DNA from: Phoronis ovalis
Lineage: Eukaryota > Phoronida > Phoronidae
Length of the DNA: 15,455 nt
Direction: 5' to 3'
Assembly: GCA_028565635.1 (NCBI GenBank)
Contig: JAOXYB010015654.1
Location: 4,005-19,459 of the forward strand
Under the pieces are notes generated by a model that did not search any database, was not told the origin of the DNA, and worked only from the letters and a program-made list of their open reading frames with translations. Position numbers and translations under genes: made by a program. This document shows, piece by piece, positions 1 through 10,059 of the stretch; position 1 is the stretch's first letter; each line of letters opens with the position of its first letter.

Positions 1-655
1 AAAATGACAAAAGCTGTTGCAGGCAACATATGCTATTTGCTGTGTAATAACCTACTTAATAATACACAATAACTCAATAAGATAATCAGCTGCAGCACAT
101 ATGTACCTAAATGATTTAACATTACACTTTTAAATGTTTGGAATAACAGAACAGATTTTTTTTAAACAAGCACCTGTTAGAGTATTGTATAACCAGTATC
201 CCACGCTCAAACTTGCTCAAATTCACTTTTTTACTATAAATTTAATGAGGAAAACCAATTTATAATAGAATTGTCCTAGACTACACATTACATGTAAATC
301 CAGGCTGTTCTCAATTTGCAAACAAGGGATTTGTAATTGGTTCAATTGTTCATGCACCTAGGATATATTTTCCAGCACCAGAAATCTAGCAAATTATATA
401 GAGTATATAACAGATCTAACAAGCCACAAAGTTTTGTCTATAATAGTTTTCCAGATTCATTCCTTGTTTGTGTATCATGTGTGTTTACTAATTAAACCAG
501 GTTTGCTAAAAAGAATACTGTGTTGGTTCTTTTCACTTTTGTATGACTTTCTTGCCAATCTTGTTAAAGGATTCATGAGAATGTGTACATAACAAGGGAT
601 ACTGATAACAAAATATTCCTTCTTATTAATAATGAGCTAAAATTGTCTGTTTTAG
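1..655 (+). other. Intron sequence upstream of the first visible SH3BP5 exon
   Basis: This is AT-rich sequence ending in a good acceptor (TCTGTTTTAG just before 656). No coding exon, RNA gene or repeat could be supported in it. The first visible exon starts in phase 0 with a residue aligning to the start of the family's conserved coiled coil, so the missing exon must supply the N-terminal region. Confidence 0.6.
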
Positions 656-3572
656 GTGGAGTTGGAGAGGCTGAATTCTGCTGGAGAAGAAATCAACAAG
701 ATGTCATCTGAACTTGAGGTAACAATTGGGACAATTAAAAAAAAACATGGATTTCGTTAGGTGTTCTGACTTGAAACATTTAATGGATAAATTTGTTTTC
801 AATTGGTGATATTTAGAATGTAATAAACAAGCAAAAAATTTCAATGCAAAGTCATGTCTTGAGTTTTATCTGCATACATGAATAATGCTTTGTGTGAGTG
901 CATTTCATAGCAGTATCGTGTGTATTTGTATTGCTTCTTAATTTACATTTCTATAATTTTATTTTACTCTTAAAAGTTGTTTTTGATTAAAAAATTTCGA
1001 CAAACACCAAGTTATTCTGTGCAGCTTGCAATTATAGCAACCTAAAAGGTCTTAAGCTCTATACGGTTAAGTGTTCCAATCAGGATGTAAGAATTATAAT
1101 TAATTTCATGGTTGTATATGATGCAACAATACCTTAAACAATGTTTTTGATTTTCTTAGGAGGCTAGATCCCAATTCCGTGCTATGCTTAGTGAATCTAC
1201 ACAGAAGTTGAACCAGTTAATGCGGAGGAATCGTAAAAGTATAGAGAAATCTAGGTCTTACTATGCAGCACGAACTTTGTCAATAAAGGTAAAATGTAGT
1301 TAACATGAGAAAAGGCATACTATTGGTATTCTGCAAAACTTGCTCGCTTCAGAGCCTTGTTTGATAGTTTGATTTAAAGTTTTTGTACCAATGTATGTAA
1401 AGCACTTGTAATTCATAGTTGTTCTCTTATTATTTAATATTCTTAATTTTTATGGGAATGTGTGGATTTATAAAAAAACATCTTCCCTTAAATAACTGTT
1501 TAACAGATCTGTAGCTAATAAAGTTTTACTGTGTATTTGAAATTCTTAATTTTCATCGACTTTGTTACATTCAGCTCCAGGGAGAAGCTCAAAAGTCAGC
1601 GATCCAATTCCAACGGGCCAATATTGAATACAGAGCAGCGAAAGAAACGATAGAGCTCGCTGAACAAAGGTTTCTTGCATGTACAGAGGAAGAAAAGCGA
1701 GAATTTGATTCAGCATGGCAGGAAATGTTGAACCATGCTACAATGAAGGTTAGTTGCATGAAGTGAAAAAATGTCCTCACTTGCTTCCATTTTGTAATTT
1801 TGATTAAATCTAATTTCGTTATCATTCCATTTGGCAATGTGAACTGTGTTGCTTTAAGTATGTATAGGTAAGTTATCCCAGCTTAGATTTACTGTATTCT
1901 TGTTAATTCCTGTATGTTAATTCTTCATTTAAAACAATTAAGAAATTATCGTGTGTGTGCTGATCATCACAGATCACTATTTTGTGTAGGTGATGCAGTC
2001 TGAAAAAGACAAAAGCAAAAGTGAAAAGCTGCACCTTGAGAAGTCTGGTGCATACCAAGAAGCAGAAGGAAAAGTAACTATACTGGAGAAAAAACACAAA
2101 AGATCTATATCCAAGGCACTTCCATTCTTTGAATTAAAGAGTCAGTTAGAACTAAAACTACTGGTAAGAATTGATAAATAGTTTTATGTTGTAGAAATTG
2201 TAGTAAAAGAAAATGATATTTTTTTTAGTATAATATGTAATCACACCATTGCTTTGAGTAACAATGCATCAACTCTTTATTTCAGCAACAAAAACAAAAT
2301 GTTGAAGATTTACAAAAAGGTGTTCAGGGGTCACATAAAAAATATGCTGATGCATTAAAAAATCTAGAGCTCATTTCTGAAGACATTCACGCAAAACGCA
2401 AAGACAAAATTCTTCTCATGAGTCCAAGAGAACCAGGTGTTGGTGCAGAGGATGAAAGTCTTCCAGAGATTAATCTTGGTATGTCGTCTACTTTTCCTAA
2501 GATTAAATTTTCCTAATGTTGACTAATCATGAAAGTAAGCCTGAATATTAAAGCGAATGATTAAATACTGGTAACGAGGCTTTGTCAGAGGACCTAGTGT
2601 TTGTTCTCTAGAATGTAATTACACCAAGTATATTTAATATGTATTTAATTGTTTTTGCATGGTACCTAGCTTTGAGGGGAAAACCAATTTTAAAGTAGCC
2701 AGTCAAATATCTTTTATCCATTTAAAAGTAACATGTTTCTGATCTTCTTGGCAGTGTTTTCTGCAAGTGAACAATAAAATTAATACAAGATTGTAAATTT
2801 TCTTGTTCTTTATTCAGAAAATGTTCCATTTTAATTTGCAATTACTGCTGCTTTGGCGACACAGAATTAAGAAAGGATCCGCTATTTATATGAAATCACT
2901 GGCTTGCTTTCGCTTTTGTGAATGTCATTTGGATAAATAATGGACAATGTTATCCATTTTGTTACAGATAACTTGGGCTTCCACGAGTCTTACTCCAGAT
3001 CCACCTCATTTCCCAGTGATCTTTCTGAAGAAGATAAAATGTACCAGAACCTAACAGATTCTGATGTCTTCTCACAATCTGAGGAATCTGGAATTTTCAG
3101 CATCAGTTCTCTTGATGGTGATGGTAACAGTATTCGGTCTATAAGTCGTGAAAATTCCACAAATGCATTTGCTGAATGTGATGACAATACTGCTAAGGAG
3201 CTGGCTGATGGATATGCTGACAATGTACTTAGCTTTGCTGTAAGGACAAAAGATGGAGATGAGAATATGTCCATTGGTGCTATGGCACACTTAAAAGTTG
3301 AAACATGTTTAACAAAGGAGCATAGGGAATCCGATAACTCTAGTCAATCAGATACATTGTCACAAAACTCGAGTGAAAAATGTGTTGTGGACATTAGTCC
3401 ACACCTGTCCATTTCAGATGTTGAAAATTGTCCATTAACAAATTTTGGGTCATCAGCTACAAATAATGCAGATGATTCAGAACTGAAAGAAAATGAATCC
3501 GAATCAAGTGGTAATCAGTCGGACAATGAAAGTGATGACGATATATTTGAAGAATTTCAGAAACAACAGTAA
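656..3572 (+). CDS. SH3BP5: SH3BP5/SH3BP5L (Sab, REI-1 family) homologue, 5'-partial, six exons
   Basis: Exons read as 656-718, 1160-1288, 1575-1748, 1990-2163, 2286-2478 and 2968-3572 (TAA at 3570-3572). All are flanked by AG/GT; phases are 0 except the last junction, where a GAT codon is split 1+2. They join into 445 codons plus stop. The N-terminal 350 or so visible residues match the long coiled-coil region of vertebrate SH3BP5: 'AKETIELAEQR', then 'EFDSAWQEMLNHAT', then 'LKNLELISEDIH'. Studied family members bind BTK's SH3 domain and mitochondrial JNK, and act as guanine-nucleotide exchange factors for RAB11. The last exon encodes a low-complexity Ser/Asp/Glu/Asn-rich acidic tail ending in 'DDDIFEEFQKQQ', which is typical in style but not alignable by eye to the vertebrate tail. 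I could not identify a JNK docking motif. The first exon or exons, with the start codon and probable acidic N-terminus, lie upstream of the window. Whether the gene is closer to SH3BP5 or SH3BP5L cannot be decided; a single invertebrate ancestor is likely. Confidence 0.93.
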
Positions 3573-3846
3573 ATCTGCCTCATATCGAATAATACCAAAT
3601 AATACAGTTACTGTTTTCAGATCAGTTGTAACCCACAAAGTGTGATCTGTGTACATGGAATATTTAGATGGGGGAACCATTGTGCACAAAAAAAAACAAC
3701 CCAACATCTGCTCCACCAATCCTTATAAAAGGTGCTGGTCTTCTGCTTCCAATTCAGTGTTGCACATTTTCAGTTTAATATTGAGAAATTTAAGATATTT
3801 AGTTTTATGATCTGCTGGGAACAACTGCATACATGAGAGAGCATAG

Positions 3847-3852
3847 AATAAA
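3847..3852 (+). terminator. Possible proximal poly(A) signal (SH3BP5)
   Basis: AATAAA lies 275 bases past the stop codon. Use of this site would give a short 3' UTR. It sits in AT-rich sequence, so a chance match is possible. Confidence 0.35.
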
Positions 3853-4230
3853 GTAAATCGTATGTTTGCCTTTTATGCATGTCCACATCTGTGATAATTT
3901 TCCAAACACTTTGGAACAAGATGTCGTCAGCACACTTTTGATGGGTCGGTTATTACCTTGTCATAATATTGATTTTAAATACTCTAGTACCGGTGCAATA
4001 ATGAGTTACACAATAATTTTAGAACAAATTAAAATCATTTGTCTAACAGACTTGTAGCAAAATGGCATGAGACTATCATAATGGAGCACAGAGAATGCTC
4101 GATATGGATCATGTTGGTATTTAGTCTAACCAGAGATGTGTATGAAGAACTGTAATCACAATAAGGGCATGGATGTAACTCATATTTTTGTGCATGATAT
4201 GACATTTGTACCTATTATTCCTCAGAACAA

Positions 4231-4236
4231 AATAAA
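4231..4236 (+). terminator. Distal poly(A) signal of SH3BP5
   Basis: AATAAA is followed within about 10-35 bases by the U/GU-rich stretch TTCTGTTCATTTG and TTGTTTTATTG, the expected downstream element. Cleavage is predicted at about 4250-4260, which runs into the 3' end of the opposing RPL4 gene. Confidence 0.7.
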
Positions 4237-4261
4237 ATACTTCTGTTCATTTGTAACTTGT

Positions 4262-4267
4262 TTTATT
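4262..4267 (-). terminator. Poly(A) signal of RPL4
   Basis: The + strand TTTATT reads AATAAA on the - strand, 185 bases past the RPL4 stop codon. A U-rich downstream region (TATTTTATTTTGTTCTG on the - strand) follows. Cleavage is predicted at about 4235-4250. The two opposing poly(A) signals are separated by 25 bases. Confidence 0.7.
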
Positions 4268-4451
4268 GAAGTCAGACTGGACTATTGATGTACAACAAAT
4301 ATTGGAGTAGATTACATTACCAAGCCAGTATTAAATATAAAGTAGAGTGACACAGCGTATACAATGCATTCTGGCTTGTCCCTATAAACAACATGTCACT
4401 TCATGTATTCTTTAACTCTCCTCAACTTGTCCGTCTGGAAATGCTGACTTT

Positions 4452-7400
4452 TTACTTCTTCACTCCCTTCCTGCCCTTGACCGACTTTGTGGATTTCTTA
4501 GCACCACCTTTCGTAACACGCTTGGCACGAGTATCTTCAGGGACTGGCAACTGTATGACGGGAGAAATGAAATACATTATTTCTGCAATTTTTCATATAA
4601 TATATAGATTATTTATAAAGCTTAACTCTGCATGAGAGTTGTGAAGCTTCAATTTATGTTTGTGGAAAGTTGCAATTTGAAAAGCAATTTCATGCACAGC
4701 ACTTTCAAAATGCCAAGTAATTCGTAGTGAAATCTTAAATAACCTTTGAAATTGAAACTATCAACTGAAAGGCAACCAAAAAGTATTTTTACAAATGAAT
4801 ACATACCCCACGACGTTTTGCAAGTTTAGCTTGTCTATGCACTCGTTGTTTTTCTTGGGTTACAATAGCATTACGCTTTTGTACCTCTGCGTATGGATTG
4901 AGTTTCAACATAACACGCGTATTTTTCAATGGATTCTTCTTGAGAACACGACGTTTATTCTGTCTCCTGGAAAATAAAGATGGGAAATGGAATAAAATGA
5001 TTTTCAACCGATATAGCATCAAAAACTGGATAAAAAATAGTTTCAGTTTAGTGTTTGAAATAGTTAAAACTTTAAAGTAGGAAACTCTTATATATTTTAA
5101 TTAATACATTGATTCTGTACTGCTACAGGAGTTATTTCCCTGTTAGTATATTTTTTAATGCTCAAACAGCAAAGTAGGAATGACTAAACTTCATGGTGTT
5201 GCGTTTTTTAAATTCACATAGCTGTTAGCTATCAAAAGATCTGTTCAACATGTACAAAAAGCTCTTACTGAGGTGGTCGTAATGCTCTCTGTATCTCATC
5301 ACTTTTCAATAACCTTGAAAGATCGCTGTTTGTCATCTTTGGCATAGGGAGACTGAAAAATTAAAACAAATAATATATAGATAATATACACGAAAAAAGG
5401 CATTAATTTTTATCCTATCTACTTCATTGCTACTGTGAATAAATCCTACCAATGTTGCCATATAAATTTCTTTCTCATAAGACCTAAAAAACAATAGGTA
5501 TGGTTACTGTTACTCGACTGACCCTAATTTTAACCCCTGACCATAAAGTTTTTTTTGCTTTTTCGAAACTTCTTTTGCATATTTTTCAGCAAATGTCTGT
5601 TCTATTATTCTTTTTATTGTGTTTTTATGTTTTGGTCAATAAAATAAAACAAGTTTCCTACCTAGCTACCCTATTTTTTTGACTATGTAACAGGAACAGT
5701 ACCTATATTTTTTTAAGCCCAACAGATTGAATTGAAACCAGTCAGTTTAATTGGAGAAGTTGCAGTTTTAACAGATTTTATATGTTTATTTATAACAGCA
5801 GTAAGGTGAATTTTGCCCGAAGATTTCTGATCATTTTAACGGCAAAGTGGAAGAACCTGGATTTTTAACTTGAACATTATATAATAAACATTATATAGAG
5901 AGAAACTAGATGTACATATGAGGTTGGAGAAACTGGATATTTTGTATGATAAAGTTTCATTATGATTCATAACAAAATACACTTAAATTTAATCCAGAAA
6001 AATTATTAAATATGCACATTAGCTTAAAAGCTTACTTGTAGTTATTTTTATCCTTTGAAGGTTTGCGCCAAGTTCCATATAAAGCATCTAATTTTTTGAA
6101 GGCGGATTCTGTCCATATACAGAAACGACCTACATGACCTCCTGGTGCAATCTTCAACAGATTAAGACGATTCACATTGATGAGGGTGATACCTGAAGTC
6201 AAATATGCATTGTTACAACTCGTACATTTGGCTGCAACTTTTCTTATATTGCATAAACTTCAAAGTTGAAAAAAATATAGACATGTTTTTTAAAAAGCCA
6301 AAAAGGGATAGTGTGCCGAATATCAATTGCTCTTGTACAACCAATTTATACAGGCAAAATTGTTAAAATGGCTACAGAATAAATTACCAATTTGATATCA
6401 AAACTGGTCCTTGCAGCTTGTTGCCAACTAAATAGGCAGTAAAACACAGAACAGCAGTTAGCATCAAAACTCTGCAAACTGCAGTTTACAAGTCACTCAT
6501 TACCTTTATTGCCTACACGATTCTTCTCCTGCTGAGATCAGAACTTTACTCGTCATAGTATTCAGAAACACGGACCGAAAGTACAGCTCATCATGTCTCA
6601 AGTAAATCACCAACGTATTCATTATTTTATTCAAACATAACCTAAAAAACTCCCATTGATGAGACCACCAGAAAACACTACTGGAAAAGAAAGGGTGTAC
6701 TAGCCTGGTATATTTCTGAAAGCCCTTGTTATACCATTGTCTTGGTTGTATATTATCAGAGGTCCCCGTCTTTGAATACGGCGACGGTTACGCATTTTAC
6801 CCTTACCAGCACGGAATCGTTTCGATTTGTAAACCTAAAAGTAACAGTACAATTACAAATGAACATACTCTAAATGTTTCTATACATGTGCAAAAAGATA
6901 GGGAATTTTAATTCCAGTTTTGCTAGTTATTTATAGGTCGATTTACTGATGAGACAGATAGGACTGTTCTGCTTTCAGTTAGCACATTATGTAGTAATGT
7001 GCAAAGGCGACTTCTGATGTTATCTACAAAATCCAGCATATATAATAGAAATCATCTTCATAATTCAGTGACCCCTGGATTTCAGTACCGCTACCGATAA
7101 CATCTCCATCTAGAAGAGATGCAAAGTGCAAGTGTATTGAATATACAAAGATCAGAACTTCCTTACAATCAAGCAATAGTCAGAAACACGGACCAATGAA
7201 GTATGAAGCTCATCATATCTGTGTCATTTTTCAGTCAATTTATTTATATGAAAGCTTTATTCTTCACTAATTTAAATAATTTTTATGTGTATGTTTTTAT
7301 AATTCGCCTGTTTTAATCCCTGTCATTTCAGAACTGTTGTAGACATGAAGGTGTTACCTTTTGAATATCCGTCCAAGCTTTGAATGTTTTTAACAAAGAA

Positions 7401-8994
7401 ACTGCTTCTTTTGTTTTCTTGTATTCCTCTACTTTATCAGACAAAACGAGAGGCACTTCAGGGAGCTGCTCAATGCGATGACCTGAAAAATGAAAACCAT
7501 ACATCAAGAAATAATCCTACAGAAGCAGATACCACCATAATTTTATAAGCTTACTCATGCTTTGTTGTGACATCCATAATTGAACAAGCTTACACAAGCT
7601 TGTACTTGTTTGTAATGGTGAAAACTTGCTGAGATGTTCTAACAAAACACAGGAGAACAAATGGACTGGTACAAGATCAGAACTTCTACAAAATCATTCA
7701 AGGCTCAGAAACACGGACCATGAAGTATGAAGCTCATCACTTCTCACTGTAGCATTTCTACATGCTCTAAACGTAGCTAAGGCTATCCTCTTACACTTAA
7801 AAACAATATTTTTTGTGTTTGCAGTAATTTTAACAATAGGCAAAGGTTTTGAGCTTAACTACAATTCTTCCCGAACTTCAACTGAGCTATATTAACAAAT
7901 AAAATTAACATAATTCGTATAATATTGTGTCATTTATGAAGGATTTGCCTTTTAGTTCAGATTCTTCATATTGGCAAAATGTCATATATTTTGCTGCTGA
8001 TAAGCACTAGACTGAAAGAATGTTTATACCTTTAGACATGACCAGAGCTGGGATTCCAGTTGCAGCAATAGCTGAGCACATAGCGTAACGTCTTTGATTG
8101 ATGTTAATTCTGCGATGCCAGCGTCTCCAGGTTTTTGTTGGTGAGAACATACGACCTCCACGACACATGTTACCGAATGCACCCTGGCCTGAACGGTGGG
8201 TACCGCCACCGCGTACACGTGGAATACGAGCTACAGCACGTCCTGTACCCCAAGACTCAGCTGATGTCTGGTGACCTAAAAATAAATTGGTATAATTAAT
8301 TTGTTATATATCATCATACCCTTTTCCTCTACTCAGAACATGCAACTTCTGTCTTGCTTGATTTAAGATTCAGACAACCAAATTAAAGAGAACGGTCTTT
8401 ATCACTCAGAATTATCCACTGACCTGCTTCTTTACTGACAGCGTATGGCTGTCTGCTGTTCATCTTCATCTGTGCATGCACAAAGCTGACAATATCAGGT
8501 CTGATAGGAGCTCTGAATACAGCAGGAAGAGTAACATTTTTGTCAGAGACTTCATTCTTCTCTGAGTACACAGAGATCAAGGGTCGGGCTGCCTGAAAAT
8601 ACAAGGGCCAAATTAGCATTAGCAGTAAAGCCACTTTAAGTTTAATACAAAACCAACCGTTAAAAATAGAAGTGACTGGCAATACTCGTACATCACAATT
8701 GACGTGTAGTATTACAGCCAGCTCTGTGGGATATTACTAAATGCACAAGAATGGTTATATTGTAAATTATTATGCCGTGAGTGGGTGAATCAGCTAACAT
8801 TACAAACTGCAATTAGATGGTATGCTGCAAAAGTAGACTAGATGTTCTCGAATCGACACTTACCGATTTGAAATTAAACGTTTTGGTTAAAATTTTTGAT
8901 TTTAGGCATTGGTAATCTTGCGTTAAGGTTTGACAAAACACTCCTTTAAATAGAAATGTATCTAAATATTATTCTAATAAAAGATATTTACCAT
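4452..8994 (-). CDS. RPL4: 60S ribosomal protein L4 (uL4), complete, nine exons
   Basis: Exons in transcript order are 8994-8992 (ATG only), 8592-8424, 8275-8030, 7482-7358, 6834-6705, 6192-6036, 5352-5269, 4966-4807 and 4550-4452 (TAA at 4454-4452). They sum to 1173 bases, giving 390 residues, and every split codon (three Gly, one Asn, one Gln) rejoins in frame. The protein begins [13 protein letters not shown] and carries the uL4 exit-tunnel loop near residues 66-101 (RIPRVRGGG and [13 protein letters not shown]), the [10 protein letters not shown]-like segment (here [19 protein letters not shown]) and KKNPLKN near the end. uL4 is a core protein of the large ribosomal subunit, lining the peptide tunnel with a long loop and wrapping rRNA with its tail. 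The lysine-rich C-terminus is short: vertebrate L4 is nearly 40 residues longer. Intron 5 uses a GC donor. Introns 3, 4 and 5 each host a U18 snoRNA. Confidence 0.97.
5353..6035 (-). other. RPL4 intron 6, no internal gene seen
   Basis: This is a 683-base intron with a normal GT donor (CAA|GTAAGC) and acceptor (TTTTTCAG). I looked for a further box C/D pair, such as U16, which vertebrate RPL4 also hosts, and found none. The short open frame at 5500-5682 on + is not supported. Confidence 0.5.
6193..6704 (-). other. RPL4 intron 5, GC-AG type
   Basis: Exon 5 must end ...ATA CCA G and exon 6 must begin GT ATC ACC to give the invariant FRNIPGITL-like segment. The donor is therefore CAG|GCTAGT, with GC in place of GT. 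The acceptor is TTCAG. GC-AG introns are a known minor class of U2 introns with a strong flanking consensus. The only deviation here, besides the C, is T for A at +3. The intron also carries a U18 snoRNA. Confidence 0.85.
6533..6600 (-). ncRNA. SNORD18: Box C/D snoRNA U18, copy in RPL4 intron 5
   Basis: On the - strand, box C ATGATGA is at 6594-6588, a D' CTGA is preceded by the guide GGTCCGTGTTT, a C'-like TATGACG follows, and box D CTGA is at 6541-6538. The termini TGAGA and TCTCA form a closing stem. The guide complements the conserved 28S rRNA segment AAACACGGACC. The fifth base upstream of D' pairs with an A, matching the known U18 site (yeast 25S Am649; human 28S Am1313 in the older numbering). 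This copy pairs 11 bases and then mismatches (C where T is needed). U18 is hosted by RPL4 introns in vertebrates too. It would be released from the spliced intron and work in the nucleolus with fibrillarin. Confidence 0.93.
7146..7222 (-). ncRNA. SNORD18: Box C/D snoRNA U18, copy in RPL4 intron 4
   Basis: Box C ATGATGA is at 7216-7210, D' CTGA follows the guide TTGGTCCGTGTTT, a C'-like TTGATTG is present, and box D CTGA is at 7155-7152. This copy has the longest predicted pairing of the three, 13 contiguous bases to 28S AAACACGGACCAA, so it is the best candidate for the most active guide. The terminal stem is short (AGA/TCT). Ends are approximate. Confidence 0.92.
7672..7746 (-). ncRNA. SNORD18: Box C/D snoRNA U18, copy in RPL4 intron 3
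   Basis: Box C GTGATGA is at 7740-7734, D' CTGA follows the guide TGGTCCGTGTTT (12 paired bases), a C'-like AATGATTT resembles the vertebrate U18 C' region, and box D CTGA is at 7680-7677. The flanks give a short AGA/TCT stem. It shares GAGCTTCATACTTCA, just after box C, with the intron 4 copy, so these two look like the more recent duplicates. Ends are approximate. Confidence 0.92.
8593..8991 (-). other. RPL4 intron 1, directly after the start codon
   Basis: The intron begins with GTAAAT immediately after the ATG and ends TTTTCAG. No snoRNA boxes or other features were found in its 399 bases. Confidence 0.7.
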
Positions 8995-9075
8995 TTTTAT
9001 TATTTTATTACGGCCGTTGCACTACACGTGGAACCTTCTAAAATGGCCGGTGAGGAAAAGGGCGAAAGAAGTACG
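8995..9075 (-). promoter_or_regulatory. RPL4 5' UTR and promoter with 5'TOP-like tract
   Basis: On the - strand the sequence CCCTTTTCCTC (9062 down to 9052) is a pyrimidine run of the kind that starts ribosomal-protein mRNAs (5' terminal oligopyrimidine, translated under mTOR control). Initiation at about 9062 would give a 5' UTR of 68 bases, ending AATAATAAAA before the ATG. An E-box CACGTG lies at 9025-9030. The + strand reads AAAATGGCCGG at 9040-9050, close to the YY1 motif often found just inside ribosomal-protein promoters. No TATA box is evident upstream. The exact start site is inferred. Confidence 0.6.
9043..9075 (+). CDS. Possible divergent first coding exon, tentative
   Basis: On the + strand an ATG in a fair context (TAAAATGG) opens eleven codons reading MAGEEKGERST and is followed directly by a near-consensus donor ACG|GTGAGT. 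It sits inside the RPL4 promoter and 5' UTR in the opposite direction, as a bidirectional promoter would allow. I could not find a matching downstream exon in the next 3 kb, and such a short frame can arise by chance. It is listed only as a candidate, with no function assigned. Confidence 0.2.
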
Positions 9076-9409
9076 GTGAGTAGGAATCCTAAAACAAATT
9101 AGCACGACAACTTAAATTAGTCCACCTAACACCAGAATCACGAGCGTAAAACGGCAATAATAATGTTGACAACCGTTTTAAATACAACACCATGTTCATA
9201 GTTGAGTGTCATGTAAATGATGTCTCGTAGACTCGTAGTCTTCTGTTGGTGCGGAGTAATAAATTATCTATTAGTGATTTGGTCCAATAGAGTTAGCAAA
9301 CTTCCCAAGAGCTTGTTTCGTAAGGAAAGCAGTGCCACCTTACGGTTGATATTGACGATAATTTACTCTAGTTTGGGAGAGAACTAACAAGTAGATTCAT
9401 TTGTTTGAC
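9076..9409. other. Intergenic spacer upstream of RPL4
   Basis: Apart from the small inverted repeat at 9147-9180 I see no exon, RNA gene or mobile element here. It is the upstream flank of RPL4 and lies just beyond the most distal candidate SHC poly(A) site. Confidence 0.4.
9147..9180. repeat. Short perfect inverted repeat
   Basis: TAAAACGG (9147-9154) and CCGTTTTA (9173-9180) are perfect 8-base inverted arms around an 18-base loop, upstream of RPL4. This could be a minor hairpin or a chance match. Confidence 0.3.
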
Positions 9410-9415
9410 TTTATT
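9410..9415 (-). terminator. Candidate distal SHC poly(A) signal
   Basis: TTTATT on + reads AATAAA on the - strand and is followed by TTGTTAGTTCTC, a possible U-rich downstream element. A + strand AATAAA lies at 9420-9425 beside it. Which signal is used is unknown. Confidence 0.3.
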
Positions 9416-10059
9416 GGCAAATAAAACAACATTTCAAAATCTCAACTACTTCTTTCTTCACATATCTGCTTTTCCAGAAAATTATGTGTACTACATGATT
9501 CACTAGATATCTGACCCTTGGATAAATTGAAGATATATAAGAGTCAACAAATGTAATGACAGAAATTACTTTTTTTACATTCAATAATTGTTGGTCATTC
9601 TTTTAAAATAATTAACAATTATCATAAAGTACTATTCAGCTGAATACACTAGTATTTCATACATAAGTGCATGTGGCTTGCAAGCACGACAGTGCAAGTT
9701 ACATCCTATTTAAGTAAGTATATTACTGATACGATGAACAAATAATAAAACAGGTAGCCAGAGCCAGCGGCACATCCCCGAATGTTCCATACACCAAGAG
9801 ATCACCACACCCTCAAAATAGACATTTGCATACAATGTACAATATACATGAACACGATTGTTATTACTACCATTTGCACCAAGATGCGACCCTGTCGTAT
9901 CATCTAATATTATGTCATATACAGCTGAATATATCAATCAATCATTCTTGGTTAGGGACATGTAGTACTACATACTACCAAGGAGTCATACTCCATTGCA
10001 AACAGTAGTAAAATGTAGGGAACACATGCTGGTAATAGACAAGAATTTAAAACAACCCC

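Larger units (their letters stand above)
3573..4255 (+). other. 3' UTR of the SH3BP5 homologue
   Basis: This non-coding stretch runs from the stop codon to the poly(A) signal at 4231-4236. A second AATAAA at 3847-3852 could give a shorter UTR. The short open frames inside (3866-4057 on +, 3504-3719 on -) lack homology or splice context and are not taken as genes. Confidence 0.65.

Noticed and set aside
1589-1837. 82-codon open frame on the - strand
   Set aside because: It is mostly antisense to SH3BP5 exon 3, which has clear family homology and splice borders.
2774-2779. AATAAA-like signal in the last SH3BP5 intron
   Set aside because: The downstream exon is clearly joined in frame and the sequence is AT-rich, so premature polyadenylation has no support.
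2990-3290. Two open frames on the - strand (94 and 72 codons)
   Set aside because: They lie opposite the Ser/Asp-rich last SH3BP5 exon, whose codon composition easily leaves the reverse strand open.
4393-4635. 80-codon open frame on the + strand
   Set aside because: It is the antisense of RPL4 exon 9 plus flank; the - strand reading is a conserved L4 C-terminus with correct splice sites.
5353-6035. Searched RPL4 intron 6 for a U16 snoRNA, a vertebrate RPL4 guest
   Set aside because: No box C and box D pair and no U16-like guide were found there; U16 was also not recognised in introns 7 and 8.
6726-6911. 61-codon + strand frame
   Set aside because: It overlaps RPL4 exon 5 on the opposite strand, where the conserved L4 sequence is read.
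8301-8316. Box C-like ATGATGA on the - strand in RPL4 intron 2, as a fourth snoRNA
   Set aside because: No CTGA box D lies between it and the downstream end of the intron, and no rRNA guide was recognised.
9710-10008. Overlapping 75- and 60-codon frames on opposite strands
   Set aside because: No recognisable family, no splice or promoter context, and composition like the surrounding non-coding sequence.
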